Source of the DNA: an uncultured Lachnospiraceae bacterium
GTDB lineage: Bacteria > Bacillota > Clostridia > Lachnospirales > Lachnospiraceae
Assembly (NCBI GenBank): GCA_910587715.1
Contig: CAJUMV010000005.1
Coordinates: 1-64,000 of the forward strand
Reading direction: 5' to 3'
DNA: 64,000 nucleotides
Of this stretch, positions 35,104-43,961 are shown piece after piece (the stretch's first letter is position 1; the number at the start of each line of letters is the position of its first letter). The position numbers and the translations under genes are program-made. A model generated the notes under the pieces. The model saw only the letters and a program-made list of their open reading frames with translations, made no database searches and was not told the origin of the DNA.

Positions 35104-36492
35104 ATGATGAAGAAATTACAGGGAGAAATTTCGGAGGGAAAGCAGAAGCAGGCTGTCTGCAGGACGGTTCACCAGTATAATAGGGAGCCCGTCCCGGCGG
35201 AAGATATGAGTAAGCTTCTGGCGATTGCGCAGGATTACCGCAAGGTGAAAAACTATGTATATGCCCGTTATGGCGGCGTGGGAAGCCTGTCGAAGCTGTA
35301 TCCGGGATATACGGTGCAGAATGAAATGACAGGAAGCGGCCTGCGGGTGGAGCTGGGTCTGCCCTCCGTATACTTTTATCGCGCTGTTTTTGACGCGCTT
35401 GGCGATATCAAGAGCCAGTGGGTCAGAACGAGGACGAAGGTTGGACAGCTGCTTGGCAGGAATGAAAATTTTACCGCGCAGGAGAAGCACTATCTCCGCT
35501 TTCTTTTGAAATCAACGAATGCCTTTGAGGCGGTATTGAATCAGAAACCAGTGCTTCTGCCGCAGGAGATGCAGAAGAAATTCGAAGAACTGTCCGGACA
35601 GGTGGATACCCTGAAACTGCACCGATATCTTTGCAGACAGGTCAGAAAATACCATGTGAGGACGCCTTCCACAGACAGAGCCGACGGATTTTATTTGACA
35701 GAGAGGGCTTACCGGTACGATGTTGAGAAACAGAAGGACTCCGGTGGAAGCATCGCGGCGAAATACGGCATATTTATTGCCACCAAGGAAAAACGAAAGA
35801 GGATATTTATACCGCTTACGGATGAGAACAAGTATGACAGACAGATTTATCTGAAGCTTTATCCTGAGGAAAATAACGTTGTTATCAGTATTCCTCTTGA
35901 AATAAAGATTCGACGGCACGGGGATTACACCAACGAGGTCGGTCTTTCTGTGGGGATGTGGTGCATGTTTACGACCCATGAAGGCCATACCTACGGCGAA
36001 GAGTTGGGAGAACTGCATCAGGAATGGGCGGAGTATATGCGCGCATCGACGGAAACATACCGCAGGGAAAAGGCCAACAATGCGGGGCGCAGGAAATACA
36101 TGGCGCATAAGGCCAGACTGGATGCCAGAATGGAAACTTATGTGAATCAGGAGATTAACCGCATGATAGCGGCGGAGAAGCCCCAAACCCTGTATTTTCC
36201 AAAGTTGCCGGGAAGAGGTGCGGGGGGATATGACAAAAAGATTAACTATTCCGTGGGCGTATGGAGAAAGGGACTCATCCGGGAGAGGCTGAAACAAAAG
36301 TGTTTGGAGCATTCCATCGCTTTTGTGGAAGTGTTTGGCAAGGCGATTAGCACGGAGTGCAGTAACTGTGGCGCAATGGGGAAATACAGCAAAAATGAGT
36401 TTTTCTGTGATAACTGCGGTTATCGGGCGGATAAAAAGAGAAATGCCGCGAGGAATGCGTTAAACCGCGGCAGGAGTATGCGAGATCGTTAA
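35104..36492 (+). CDS. TnpB-like protein with inactivated RuvC nuclease site
   Basis: This 462-residue protein has the architecture of TnpB, the RNA-guided nuclease of IS200/IS605 elements and ancestor of Cas12. An N-terminal helical RNA/DNA-binding region is followed by a C-terminal RuvC-like domain with a Cys4 zinc ribbon (C419, C422, C435, C438). In active TnpB the RuvC acids sit in GIDLG, IEDL and DRDxNAA motifs. Here these read GLSVG (Ser282), FPKL (Pro366) and DKKRNAA (Lys445), so all three catalytic acids are gone while the zinc ribbon and NAARNAL end remain. The frame is intact and strongly promoted. This fits a nuclease-dead, DNA-binding homologue rather than a decaying transposon gene. 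No tnpA gene is nearby. Confidence 0.82.
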   Translation: MMKKLQGEISEGKQKQAVCRTVHQYNREPVPAEDMSKLLAIAQDYRKVKNYVYARYGGVGSLSKLYPGYTVQNEMTGSGLRVELGLPSVYFYRAVFDALGDIKSQWVRTRTKVGQLLGRNENFTAQEKHYLRFLLKSTNAFEAVLNQKPVLLPQEMQKKFEELSGQVDTLKLHRYLCRQVRKYHVRTPSTDRADGFYLTERAYRYDVEKQKDSGGSIAAKYGIFIATKEKRKRIFIPLTDENKYDRQIYLKLYPEENNVVISIPLEIKIRRHGDYTNEVGLSVGMWCMFTTHEGHTYGEELGELHQEWAEYMRASTETYRREKANNAGRRKYMAHKARLDARMETYVNQEINRMIAAEKPQTLYFPKLPGRGAGGYDKKINYSVGVWRKGLIRERLKQKCLEHSIAFVEVFGKAISTECSNCGAMGKYSKNEFFCDNCGYRADKKRNAARNALNRGRSMRDR

Positions 36493-36589
36493 AAGATATT
36501 TTGCAGATAAATACCGGCTGTGGTCGGGATTTTACCGTAAACGGACTGCGAAGCATTTTTTGAAGATAAAAACAAAAAACGGCGCTGGA

Positions 36590-36716
36590 ATAACGGTAAG
36601 CGTGAATTGGGTGCGCCAAGACCTCCGGAACACGGATGTGAGGTACGGGGGAGCGAAGCGAAAGCCTTCGGGCAGACGCACCACTCAAAAGAGTGGCCAA
36701 TATGCCTTATTTGTAT
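36590..36716 (+). ncRNA. Candidate guide (omega-like) RNA downstream of the TnpB-like gene
   Basis: The non-coding stretch after the TnpB-like gene is rich in potential stems. GGTGCG (36610-36615) pairs with CGCACC (36677-36682), ACCTC (36621-36625) with GAGGT (36640-36644), and CGAAG (36654-36658) with CTTCG (36666-36670). The last hairpin is CCACTC-AAAA-GAGTGG (36681-36696). In TnpB and related systems the scaffold lies at or after the gene's 3' end, with the guide beyond the last hairpin. The guide would then begin at 36697 (CCAATATGCCTTATTT). Boundaries are approximate. Confidence 0.55.
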
Positions 36717-36804
36717 AGCAATGAGCCGTGCAGTCTCAGGCAATCGCAGCAAAATCGAGCTGGCATGGTGGAAGGGCAGAAAATGACTGAAAGAGACGGG
36801 AGAC

Positions 36805-39369
36805 ATGAGAAAAGCGCAGAAAAAACAAGTAGAGGAGCTGCTGGCGCAGATAGAGCTTGCGCATGAGCAGATTCGGAAGGATATCGAGCAGAAGAAAAGT
36901 TCCTCTGCGGTGGGATTGCTGGAGGACTGTCAGAATGCCGCCATTTCTCTTGGAACGCTGATTGAAAGCACGGAGGGGGAAGGGCATCCTACCGTAACAC
37001 TTCTGGAAGAATACTGCGAGGTAGTCTACGAGATACACGAAGAACTGGCAGGCGGGAAAGAAGCCGCCGCCAACAAAATCCATAAAACATTAAAGCAGAA
37101 GCTGGTGAAAGTTTTCAACAGCTTTCGAAGCGATGTGAAAATACATGTGGAAGCGGTTTTTCTGCCCTATAAAGCCAGCATGTGGGACAGTCTGGAGAGC
37201 GTGTGGGAGACGGCGGAAGCCGACCCTGATTGCGATGCCTATGTGATTCCGATTCCCTATTATGAAAAAAATACGGATGGCAGCTTTGCCAGAGAACATT
37301 ACGAGGCGGACGAATATCCGGCCAACGTGCCAATTACGAGATATGACCAGTTTGACTTCGGCGAGCACCGACCGGATATGATTTTTATACATAACCCTTA
37401 TGACAGTTATAACTTTGTGACGAGCGTGCATCCTTTCTTTTACTCCGAGCACCTGAAGCAGTTTACGGAATGCCTGATTTATATTCCTTATTATGCGACG
37501 GCGGGGGGGATGAGCGAGGCGCAGGGGCTCTGTTCCGCCTATGTATATGCGGACTATATTGTGATTCAGTCGGAAAAGTTCAGATGCTTTTTTGATAAAG
37601 ATTTGCCGGATGGGAAATTTCTGCCGTTCGGCTCACCCAAGTTTGACAGCGTGATTCATAAATGCCAGAACCCGCCGGAGCCCCCCGAGGCTTGGAAAGA
37701 GAAAATGCGGGGCAGGAAGGTGTATTTTTACAATACCAGTATCAACGGTATGCTGGCAAACACGGATGCTTTTCTGAAAAAGATGAAGTATGTGTTTGAA
37801 ACCTTTCTCGGGCGGGAGGATGCCTGCCTGCTGTGGAGGCCTCATCCATTGCTGGAATCTACGTTTGAGTCCATGCGGGGAGAATATAAGCCGGTTTACG
37901 ATTCGTTGAAGCGGTGGTTTCTGGAGGCGCAGATTGGGATTTTGGATGAAACCGCGGATATGGAAAGTACCATTGCACTGTCGGACGTTTATATCGGGGA
38001 CGGGGCGACCAGCGTAATCGCCATGTTCGGCGTGACGGGAAAACCTATGTTTATTTTCAATAATTATCTGCACACCCTGCCGGAGAAGGACGACTGGCGG
38101 GGGGAGAGGGTACACTTACAGTTTGACACGTGGGGAGACGAAAGATATCAGGTGACAACCAACGACCAGCTTTGGTTTTCCGAGAAGAATGATTATCACT
38201 ATAAGTTTTATATGGACCTCGGAACGGGGTATTCCGCCGGCGGGTACTATTTACTTGCAAAAGAAATTGATGGAAAAATTTATATACTCCCTAAAAATGC
38301 GCAGCACATGCTCATTATTGAGAATAAGAAGATTAGGAAAGTAGAATTTCCACATTTTGATATACCGGGGCCCACGTTTATCAGTTACAGCTATCTGGAT
38401 GACCATAGATATCTGTTTCTGATTCCGGGGCATTATCCGTATCTCATTCGCTATCATTTGGGAACGGGAAAGATTGACTATATCGAGGATGTGCAGCCTT
38501 TTTATATGCGGAAGATTGAAAACGAGTGGAAGAGCGGCGGCTTCGGGCGCAGCGAAAATGAGATGCTGTTTGCCTCGCCGGAGGACGGACGAATCCTCTT
38601 TCTGAATAGGGATACGCTGGAAAGACGGGAATGCAGCGTGCCTGCCATGGATGGGATAGGCATACAGGGCTTTTCAAGGTGCGGGGAAGAGGAGGAGCTG
38701 TGGCTGATTCCGATGAAGGGCAGGACGATTTTCAGATGGAATCCACGGACGGATGAGGTGCGGGAATACGGCGATGTGCCGGAAAACTTTAAAATAGTGC
38801 AATGGCCGCATGAATATGAGAGTGACGAACATCCATTTGGCTCTATCCACTTTTTTGAAGAAGATGGCAGAAAGCAGGCCATTATCACGCCGAGCTGGGG
38901 CAACATGTTTTTATCACTGGATACCGAGACGGGAAAAATGGTGGAGTGGGAGCTTCCGATGGGCTTTGCGAACCGTGGAAAAAACGGGTATTTCAGGACC
39001 GGAACTGTGGGCGGTTTTGTGGTAACCATGGAACAATTTGGAAAGCCGGCGTGCAGATTCTGGTATATGCCCGAGCGGAAGCTCTATGAGATTAATGTCT
39101 TTACAAAAGAATACAAAGAAGTGGAAATTGCGTTTGACTATAATGATTTGCTGGAGCATGAGCCGGGTTTTTATGAGGAGTCAGAGTGGCTGCAATACTG
39201 CCTGAAGGAAAACGCGTTGAACTCCCTTAAGGATCTTCTGGATGACAGAATTACGGGAAATCCCTTTGACAGGGAAAGGCAGCTGCGGGATTATGCCAAA
39301 GTCAATGCCAATACGGAGGGCACATGCGGACAGAACGTCTATGCATTTGCAAAGGGTAAAATTTTATGA
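36805..39369 (+). CDS. CDP-glycerol glycerophosphotransferase family protein with C-terminal propeller-like domain
   Basis: This 854-residue protein starts with a charged coiled-coil segment (about 1-45). A GT-B fold domain of the CDP-glycerol:poly(glycerophosphate) transferase type follows (about 120-430): LLWRPHPLLESTF and SDVYIGDGATSVIAMFGVTGKPMFIF match the family's HP and TDYSS regions. The C-terminal half (about 450-790) is built of short beta-rich repeats with aromatic ends, resembling a beta-propeller, which is unusual for this family. It overlaps the next gene by four bases. The likely role is adding glycerol-phosphate to a wall polymer. Confidence 0.8.
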   Translation: MRKAQKKQVEELLAQIELAHEQIRKDIEQKKSSSAVGLLEDCQNAAISLGTLIESTEGEGHPTVTLLEEYCEVVYEIHEELAGGKEAAANKIHKTLKQKLVKVFNSFRSDVKIHVEAVFLPYKASMWDSLESVWETAEADPDCDAYVIPIPYYEKNTDGSFAREHYEADEYPANVPITRYDQFDFGEHRPDMIFIHNPYDSYNFVTSVHPFFYSEHLKQFTECLIYIPYYATAGGMSEAQGLCSAYVYADYIVIQSEKFRCFFDKDLPDGKFLPFGSPKFDSVIHKCQNPPEPPEAWKEKMRGRKVYFYNTSINGMLANTDAFLKKMKYVFETFLGREDACLLWRPHPLLESTFESMRGEYKPVYDSLKRWFLEAQIGILDETADMESTIALSDVYIGDGATSVIAMFGVTGKPMFIFNNYLHTLPEKDDWRGERVHLQFDTWGDERYQVTTNDQLWFSEKNDYHYKFYMDLGTGYSAGGYYLLAKEIDGKIYILPKNAQHMLIIENKKIRKVEFPHFDIPGPTFISYSYLDDHRYLFLIPGHYPYLIRYHLGTGKIDYIEDVQPFYMRKIENEWKSGGFGRSENEMLFASPEDGRILFLNRDTLERRECSVPAMDGIGIQGFSRCGEEEELWLIPMKGRTIFRWNPRTDEVREYGDVPENFKIVQWPHEYESDEHPFGSIHFFEEDGRKQAIITPSWGNMFLSLDTETGKMVEWELPMGFANRGKNGYFRTGTVGGFVVTMEQFGKPACRFWYMPERKLYEINVFTKEYKEVEIAFDYNDLLEHEPGFYEESEWLQYCLKENALNSLKDLLDDRITGNPFDRERQLRDYAKVNANTEGTCGQNVYAFAKGKIL

Positions 39370-40745
39370 AAAAAGTGATTACATACGGCACCTTCGACCT
39401 CCTGCATGAGGGACATTACCGCCTGTTGGAGCGGGCGAAGGCGTTGGGGGACTACTTAATCGTGGGCGTCACTTCGGAGGCCTACGACAAGACAAGAGGG
39501 AAGCTCAATGTGGTGGATTCCCTTGCAACCAGAATTGAAAATGTGAGAAAGACCGGCTTTGCGGATGAGATTATCGTGGAGGAGTCTCTGGGACAGAAGG
39601 TGCAGGACGTCAAAAAATATCAGGTGGATATCTTTACGGTAGGCTCCGACTGGACGGGCGTTTTCGATTATATGAAGGATTACTGCGAGGTCGTCTATCT
39701 GGATAGAACGAAAAACATATCCAGCACCATGCTTCGGATACAGAACAGGCGGATTCAGCGGATTGGGATTGTCGGCACGGGGCGGATTGCGGAGCGGTTT
39801 GTGCCGGAGAGCAAGCTGGTCAGCGGCGTCAGCACGCAGGGCGTTTATAATCCCCATACGGAAAGTGCGAAAAAGTTCGCGGACCGATGGGAAATAGAAG
39901 CTTATGAGGAGCTCGAGGATTTTTATCAGTCAGTGGATGCCGTTTATATCGCCTCGCCGCACGAGACGCATTACGACTATATCAAGTCGTCTCTGGGACA
40001 TGGAAAGCATGTCCTGTGCGAGAAACCGATGGTGTTAAAAAAGGCGCAGGCAGAAGAATTATTCCAATATGCGAGAGCACATGACCTGATTTTATTTGAA
40101 GGCATCAAGACCGCATACTGCCCGGGCTTCAACCGGTTATTGGGCGTGGCATGCAGCGGTGTGATAGGCAATATACGGAATGTGGAAGTGTGTTTCACAA
40201 AGCTGGAGAATCCGGCGAACAGGGAGCTGACGGACTCACTGTACGGCGGAAGCCTGACGGAGCTTGGCAGCTATGTGATGCTGCCGGTCCTAAAGCTTTT
40301 GGGAGATTCCTGTGAGGATATTCGTTTCGACGTCATCCGTGGAGAAAACGGGCTGGATCTGTTTACAAAAATTTCCCTCGTATATCCGAACGCCATAGCT
40401 ACGGCGACGTGCGGTCTGGGGGTAAAGTCGGAGGGAAGGCTCCTAATCTCCGGGACGAAGGGCTATCTGGTGGCGGAGGCGCCATGGTGGAAAACTTCCT
40501 ATTTTGAAGTACATTATGAGGACCCGTTAAAAGTGGATAAGTATTCGGAACCGTTTTTGGGATACGGGCTGCGCTATGAGTTGAGCGATTTCCTCTCCAT
40601 GATTAATGGAAGAAACAGCAGCGAGTTTAAGCTGACAAGGAGCGAGTCGGTGGCACTGGCCGGTATTATGGAGAAATTCCTGTCAGCAGAGGGGCGGGGA
40701 AGAGATAAAGCGCCGTCAGAAGGACAGAGACGGGATAACATGTGA
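39366..40745 (+). CDS. Glycerol-3-phosphate cytidylyltransferase fused to a Gfo/Idh/MocA oxidoreductase
   Basis: This 459-residue protein joins two enzymes. Residues 1-130 are a TagD/GCT-type nucleotidyltransferase (TYGTFDLLHEGHYRLLERAK, with the HxGH-like motif, and the C-terminal SST of the signature). Residues about 135-440 are a Gfo/Idh/MocA dehydrogenase (IGIVGTGRIAERFV for NAD(P), then HVLCEKPMVLKKAQAEELF). The first part should make CDP-glycerol or a similar CDP-polyol, and the second may make or modify the polyol or sugar precursor. It sits between a CDP-glycerol transferase and a GDPD gene. Confidence 0.88.
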   Translation: MKKVITYGTFDLLHEGHYRLLERAKALGDYLIVGVTSEAYDKTRGKLNVVDSLATRIENVRKTGFADEIIVEESLGQKVQDVKKYQVDIFTVGSDWTGVFDYMKDYCEVVYLDRTKNISSTMLRIQNRRIQRIGIVGTGRIAERFVPESKLVSGVSTQGVYNPHTESAKKFADRWEIEAYEELEDFYQSVDAVYIASPHETHYDYIKSSLGHGKHVLCEKPMVLKKAQAEELFQYARAHDLILFEGIKTAYCPGFNRLLGVACSGVIGNIRNVEVCFTKLENPANRELTDSLYGGSLTELGSYVMLPVLKLLGDSCEDIRFDVIRGENGLDLFTKISLVYPNAIATATCGLGVKSEGRLLISGTKGYLVAEAPWWKTSYFEVHYEDPLKVDKYSEPFLGYGLRYELSDFLSMINGRNSSEFKLTRSESVALAGIMEKFLSAEGRGRDKAPSEGQRRDNM

Positions 40746-40777
40746 GCTGTACAGGTATGAAAAAGGAGCATTTTCAG

Positions 40778-41500
40778 ATGAAGATATGGGCGCACAGAGG
40801 ATGCAGTCAGATGTATCCGGAAAATACACTGCTTGCCTTTGAAAAGGCGGCAATAGGCGGGCTGGAAGGCATCGAGCTTGACATTCAGATGACAAAAGAC
40901 GGCGAACTGGTGGTAATACATGATGAGAGAGTGGACAGAACCACCGAAGGGAGCGGATTTGTGCGAGATTTCACGCTTGCACAGTTAAAGAGACTGCATA
41001 TTTATGCGGATGTGCATCCGGGGCAGGAAATTCCGACCATGAAGGAAGCGCTTGAGCTGTTAACGCCGTTTATGCGAAAAGGGTTAAGGCTGAATATTGA
41101 GTTAAAGAACAGTGTGTATCCCTATGAGGGAATGGAAGAAAAGATTGTGGATTTGGTTGGAATGTATGGCTTGGAGAAGAATGTCGTTTACTCTTCTTTC
41201 AGCGCACTGTCTTTGGAGAGACTGCGAGGGATCGATTCGCAGACGGAAATCGGTATTTTGGATACCAGGGTTTCCGATTGTTTCTATAAATTGAAAGGCG
41301 GATGCGGCGCACAGGCGCTTCATCCATACTGGCAGGCGATCGACCTGTCGGCTGAGAGGCTGCAAGGTTATACGGTAAGGGCATACTTTGGCGGGCATCT
41401 GTACCCGGAGAAACCGACAGGGACGAAGCTTGATTTGGCAGCGCTTGAAAAGAAGGGCATTACCGATGTGTTTTTGAACGAGCCTGAGAGGTATTTGTAG
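40778..41500 (+). CDS. Glycerophosphodiester phosphodiesterase
   Basis: This 240-residue GDPD-family enzyme hydrolyses glycerophosphodiesters to glycerol-3-phosphate and an alcohol. It has WAHRGCSQMYPENTLLAFEKA, ELDIQMTKDGELVVIHDERVDRTT split by normal spacing, and the TIM-barrel end TDVFLNEPERY. I chose ATG 40778 (AAGGAG upstream) over GTG 40742. It is cytoplasmic, with no signal peptide. In this operon it could recycle glycerol-phosphate for the neighbouring cytidylyltransferase. Confidence 0.9.
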   Translation: MKIWAHRGCSQMYPENTLLAFEKAAIGGLEGIELDIQMTKDGELVVIHDERVDRTTEGSGFVRDFTLAQLKRLHIYADVHPGQEIPTMKEALELLTPFMRKGLRLNIELKNSVYPYEGMEEKIVDLVGMYGLEKNVVYSSFSALSLERLRGIDSQTEIGILDTRVSDCFYKLKGGCGAQALHPYWQAIDLSAERLQGYTVRAYFGGHLYPEKPTGTKLDLAALEKKGITDVFLNEPERYL

Positions 41501-41814
41501 AGAACGATTATTTCTTGTATTTGGTTGATTGATATATGTTTGTACATTGACAATTTCATACTTTATATCAGATTTAGCAACGCTTTTCCAGATTTCCAAT
41601 TGATGGGCACAGCCAGTTTTGCGAGCAAACAGATTTCTGCCTCAAGATTTATCCATCAGCTGGAACGTTATTTTTCCAGAAGGAAGTGGGTGTGAAGAAA
41701 CTGCGGGTTGGGGATAAGGTGATTGTGGAGGCGGTGGTGTGAGGCGGTAAGCAAACAAAGGGAGATTACTTACTGGATGGACGGAAAAACGTTGATAAAA
41801 AATCAAAAATCTTA
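41501..41814. other. Intergenic stretch with no intact gene
   Basis: This stretch holds no convincing gene. A short frame reading VKKLRVGDKVIVEAVV ending near 41742 could be the tail of a lost gene, but it is too short to name. No terminator of good quality is visible after the GDPD gene. Confidence 0.4.
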
Positions 41815-41843
41815 TTGACATGCCTGTGGGGAACCGTTAGAAT
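41815..41843 (+). promoter_or_regulatory. Sigma-A promoter of the Rpn-type gene
   Basis: TTGACA (41815-41820) and TAGAAT (41838-41843) are separated by 17 bases. A leader of about 160 bases follows before the ATG at 42008. Confidence 0.78.
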
Positions 41844-42007
41844 GAAATCATCAAAGGAATTCTAGCAGGTGTGCGTTCTGCATATTCAAGACAGCTTCTG
41901 TCGGATTTTCTCTTTGAAAAACAGAAATCGGCAGGAGAGGAAAAGAACGGCTACAGTTTAGCGTGTTGTGGCATATCCTATCCTGCCACCATAAGGGAGG
42001 ACAGCCT

Positions 42008-42967
42008 ATGTCAAAGCAAAGACGAAAGAAGAAACCCGTAAACAGGTATTTGAGCGGACAGCAGAAACAAAAACGGATGCGGCGCAATGTGAAGGACAGA
42101 CTGTTTCGGTATTTGTTCGAGAACGACCGGGAGGCGCTTCTGGATTTGTATAATGCGTTGAACGGGACGACCTATCAGGACGCTGCGCAGCTTGAGATAG
42201 TGACAATCGAGAGCGCGGTCTATGTGGTGATGAAAAACGACTTAGCCTATATTCTGTCCGGCACATTAAGCATGTATGAACACCAGAGCACTTATAGCCC
42301 GAATTTGCCGGTCAGGTTTCTGATTTATCTTGCGCAGGAATATCAGATGGTGATAGAGAAGGCAGAGAGGAGTTTGTATGGAACCGGGCAGATTATATTG
42401 CCTACGCCACAGTGTGTTGCCTTTTATAATGGTTTGAAAGAGATGCCGGAGGAGCAGATATTAAAACTGTCGGATGCTTTTGAGAATCAGAAAGTGCGGG
42501 CGGATGTAGAGCTGACGGTGCGGATGCTTAACATTAACTGTGGGCATAATAAGCGTCTGATGGAAGAATGCCGGGTTTTGGAGGAGTATTCCGAGTTCGT
42601 AGCATCCACACGGGAATATATTCAGGTAGAAAATGACGTGCAGACAGCGTTGAATAAGGCCGTGGATTTCTGTATAGAGAAAGGTATTTTAAAGAGATTT
42701 CTGTTAAAAAACCGTGCGGAGGTGTTGGGGATGTTATTGGAAGAGTTTGACGCGGAGAAATATGAGAGGACGATCCGAAGCGAGGGCTGGGAGGAAGGTC
42801 GGGAAGCAGGAAGAGAGGAAGGTCGAAAAGAAGGAACCATAAAGGTCAATCGGCTTGGGATTTTGCTGACAGAGGCAGGGCGGAGCAATGATTTCTTAAA
42901 ATCTCTTTCAGACCGGGAATTCCAGAAAAAGCTGTTTGTGGAATTTGGGCTGGAGGAAGAGGAGTAG
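42008..42967 (+). CDS. Rpn/PD-(D/E)XK nuclease family protein
   Basis: This 319-residue protein resembles the Rpn/PDDEXK-type 'transposase-like' nucleases that are abundant in Lachnospiraceae. It starts with a basic segment, then VKDRLFRYLFENDREALLDLYNAL, SGTLSMYEHQSTYSPNLPVRFLIYL (the region carrying the acidic and Gln catalytic residues) and a C-terminal Glu/Arg-Gly-rich helix (GWEEGREAGREEGRKEG). Family members bind or cut DNA in a RecA-independent way. The ATG at 42008 has GGGAGG upstream. Confidence 0.85.
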   Translation: MSKQRRKKKPVNRYLSGQQKQKRMRRNVKDRLFRYLFENDREALLDLYNALNGTTYQDAAQLEIVTIESAVYVVMKNDLAYILSGTLSMYEHQSTYSPNLPVRFLIYLAQEYQMVIEKAERSLYGTGQIILPTPQCVAFYNGLKEMPEEQILKLSDAFENQKVRADVELTVRMLNINCGHNKRLMEECRVLEEYSEFVASTREYIQVENDVQTALNKAVDFCIEKGILKRFLLKNRAEVLGMLLEEFDAEKYERTIRSEGWEEGREAGREEGRKEGTIKVNRLGILLTEAGRSNDFLKSLSDREFQKKLFVEFGLEEEE

Positions 42968-43004
42968 TTAGAGAAGGAAAAACAGAATAAAAAGCACTTG
43001 AAGG

Positions 43005-43051
43005 AATCTGATGTAAAGTATGGAATTGTCGTATTTTGCATCAGATTTTTT
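43005..43051 (+). terminator. Rho-independent terminator
   Basis: AATCTGATG (43005-43013) pairs with CATCAGATT (43039-43047), with further A-T pairs inside the loop, and is followed by a T-run. It isolates the Rpn-type gene from the AT-rich genes downstream. Confidence 0.82.
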
Positions 43052-43094
43052 ATTCTAATAAAAATAAAATACAAAAGAAAGGGTTAGAAAATCA

Positions 43095-43925
43095 ATGGGG
43101 AATTTACAGGGATTAGCAGATTTAATGAAGCCAAAAGAAAGTCAATATGTATTGGAAGGAAAAAATCTAAAAATCGGAAAGGGTGTGGTTGTTTGCGATA
43201 ACGCAATTATACCATTGGATGCTATTTCCTTTATAGAAACATTGCGCTATGGAAAGCTGGGGTATGGAAATTGGCCATATGTTTTGCTGGTAGGATTTAT
43301 CATGATATTTATTCCGATGGGAGTAATTAGAATTATAGGAATATTAGTATTGGTTATAGCGTTAGTGAATGTGATAAGTATTTATCAGAAAAATAAGTTA
43401 ACAGTATATTATTTAAATATTCAAAACCATGCTGGGAGAAATTTTCATATATCAACTACTAATTGGGATTTTTTGGAAGAAATTAAGAAAGCGTTATTGA
43501 CTTGTATGAATGATAAAAGTGTGTCGTATAACGGAAAGGAGAGAATTTGGATGATAAACGGGGATATTGTTGATGGCGATAAATTTACAGCGGCAGGAGA
43601 TATAAATATAGGAAGTAATAGAAATTTAGGAACAATTGAATCGTCGGATGTGATAAATGGACAAGGAAGAAAAGACATAATAAATGCAAATGTAGTATTG
43701 AATGAGGAATGGAAGATACTTGAAGAGTTTGCAAAAGCACGGATGAAAGATTTTTCAAAGGAGGAGAGAAATTACATTATTTGTAAGAATCTGGCGATCT
43801 ATGCAGAAAGGAAAGATAAAGCTAGTAGCCAGTCTCTGTTAAAGAAGGCCGGCAAGGCTGCACTGGATATTATTTTGACAAGTGCACCTATGGCGGTGAA
43901 AGCGATTATAAATAAATTGATATAG
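43095..43925 (+). CDS. Hypothetical membrane protein
   Basis: I do not recognise this 276-residue protein. It has an N-terminal soluble segment (1-55) and two adjacent membrane helices (about 60-95, WPYVLLVGFIMIFIPMG then a second). A beta-rich cytoplasmic region follows (about 100-180, including a stretch resembling a DUF6232-like fold), then a charged helical tail with a final amphipathic helix. Codon use is much more AT-rich than before 42 kb. It is followed by another unknown membrane gene, probably co-transcribed. Confidence 0.6.
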   Translation: MGNLQGLADLMKPKESQYVLEGKNLKIGKGVVVCDNAIIPLDAISFIETLRYGKLGYGNWPYVLLVGFIMIFIPMGVIRIIGILVLVIALVNVISIYQKNKLTVYYLNIQNHAGRNFHISTTNWDFLEEIKKALLTCMNDKSVSYNGKERIWMINGDIVDGDKFTAAGDINIGSNRNLGTIESSDVINGQGRKDIINANVVLNEEWKILEEFAKARMKDFSKEERNYIICKNLAIYAERKDKASSQSLLKKAGKAALDIILTSAPMAVKAIINKLI

Positions 43926-43961
43926 GTTGAAAAAAGATGATATATAACATGAGGAAGAAAA

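Noticed and set aside
35042..36492. Complete IS200/IS605 insertion sequence
   Set aside because: No tnpA gene, no recognisable left-end structure, and the TnpB-like protein lacks its nuclease residues.
37503..37509. Seven-G run in the CDP-glycerol transferase gene as a phase-variable tract
   Set aside because: It is short, in frame and encodes Ala-Gly-Gly in a well-formed domain; it could slip, but the evidence is weaker than for the 8-11 G runs.
40757..40777. Alternative ATG start for the GDPD gene
   Set aside because: No ribosome binding site at suitable distance; AAGGAG at 40763-40768 serves ATG 40778.
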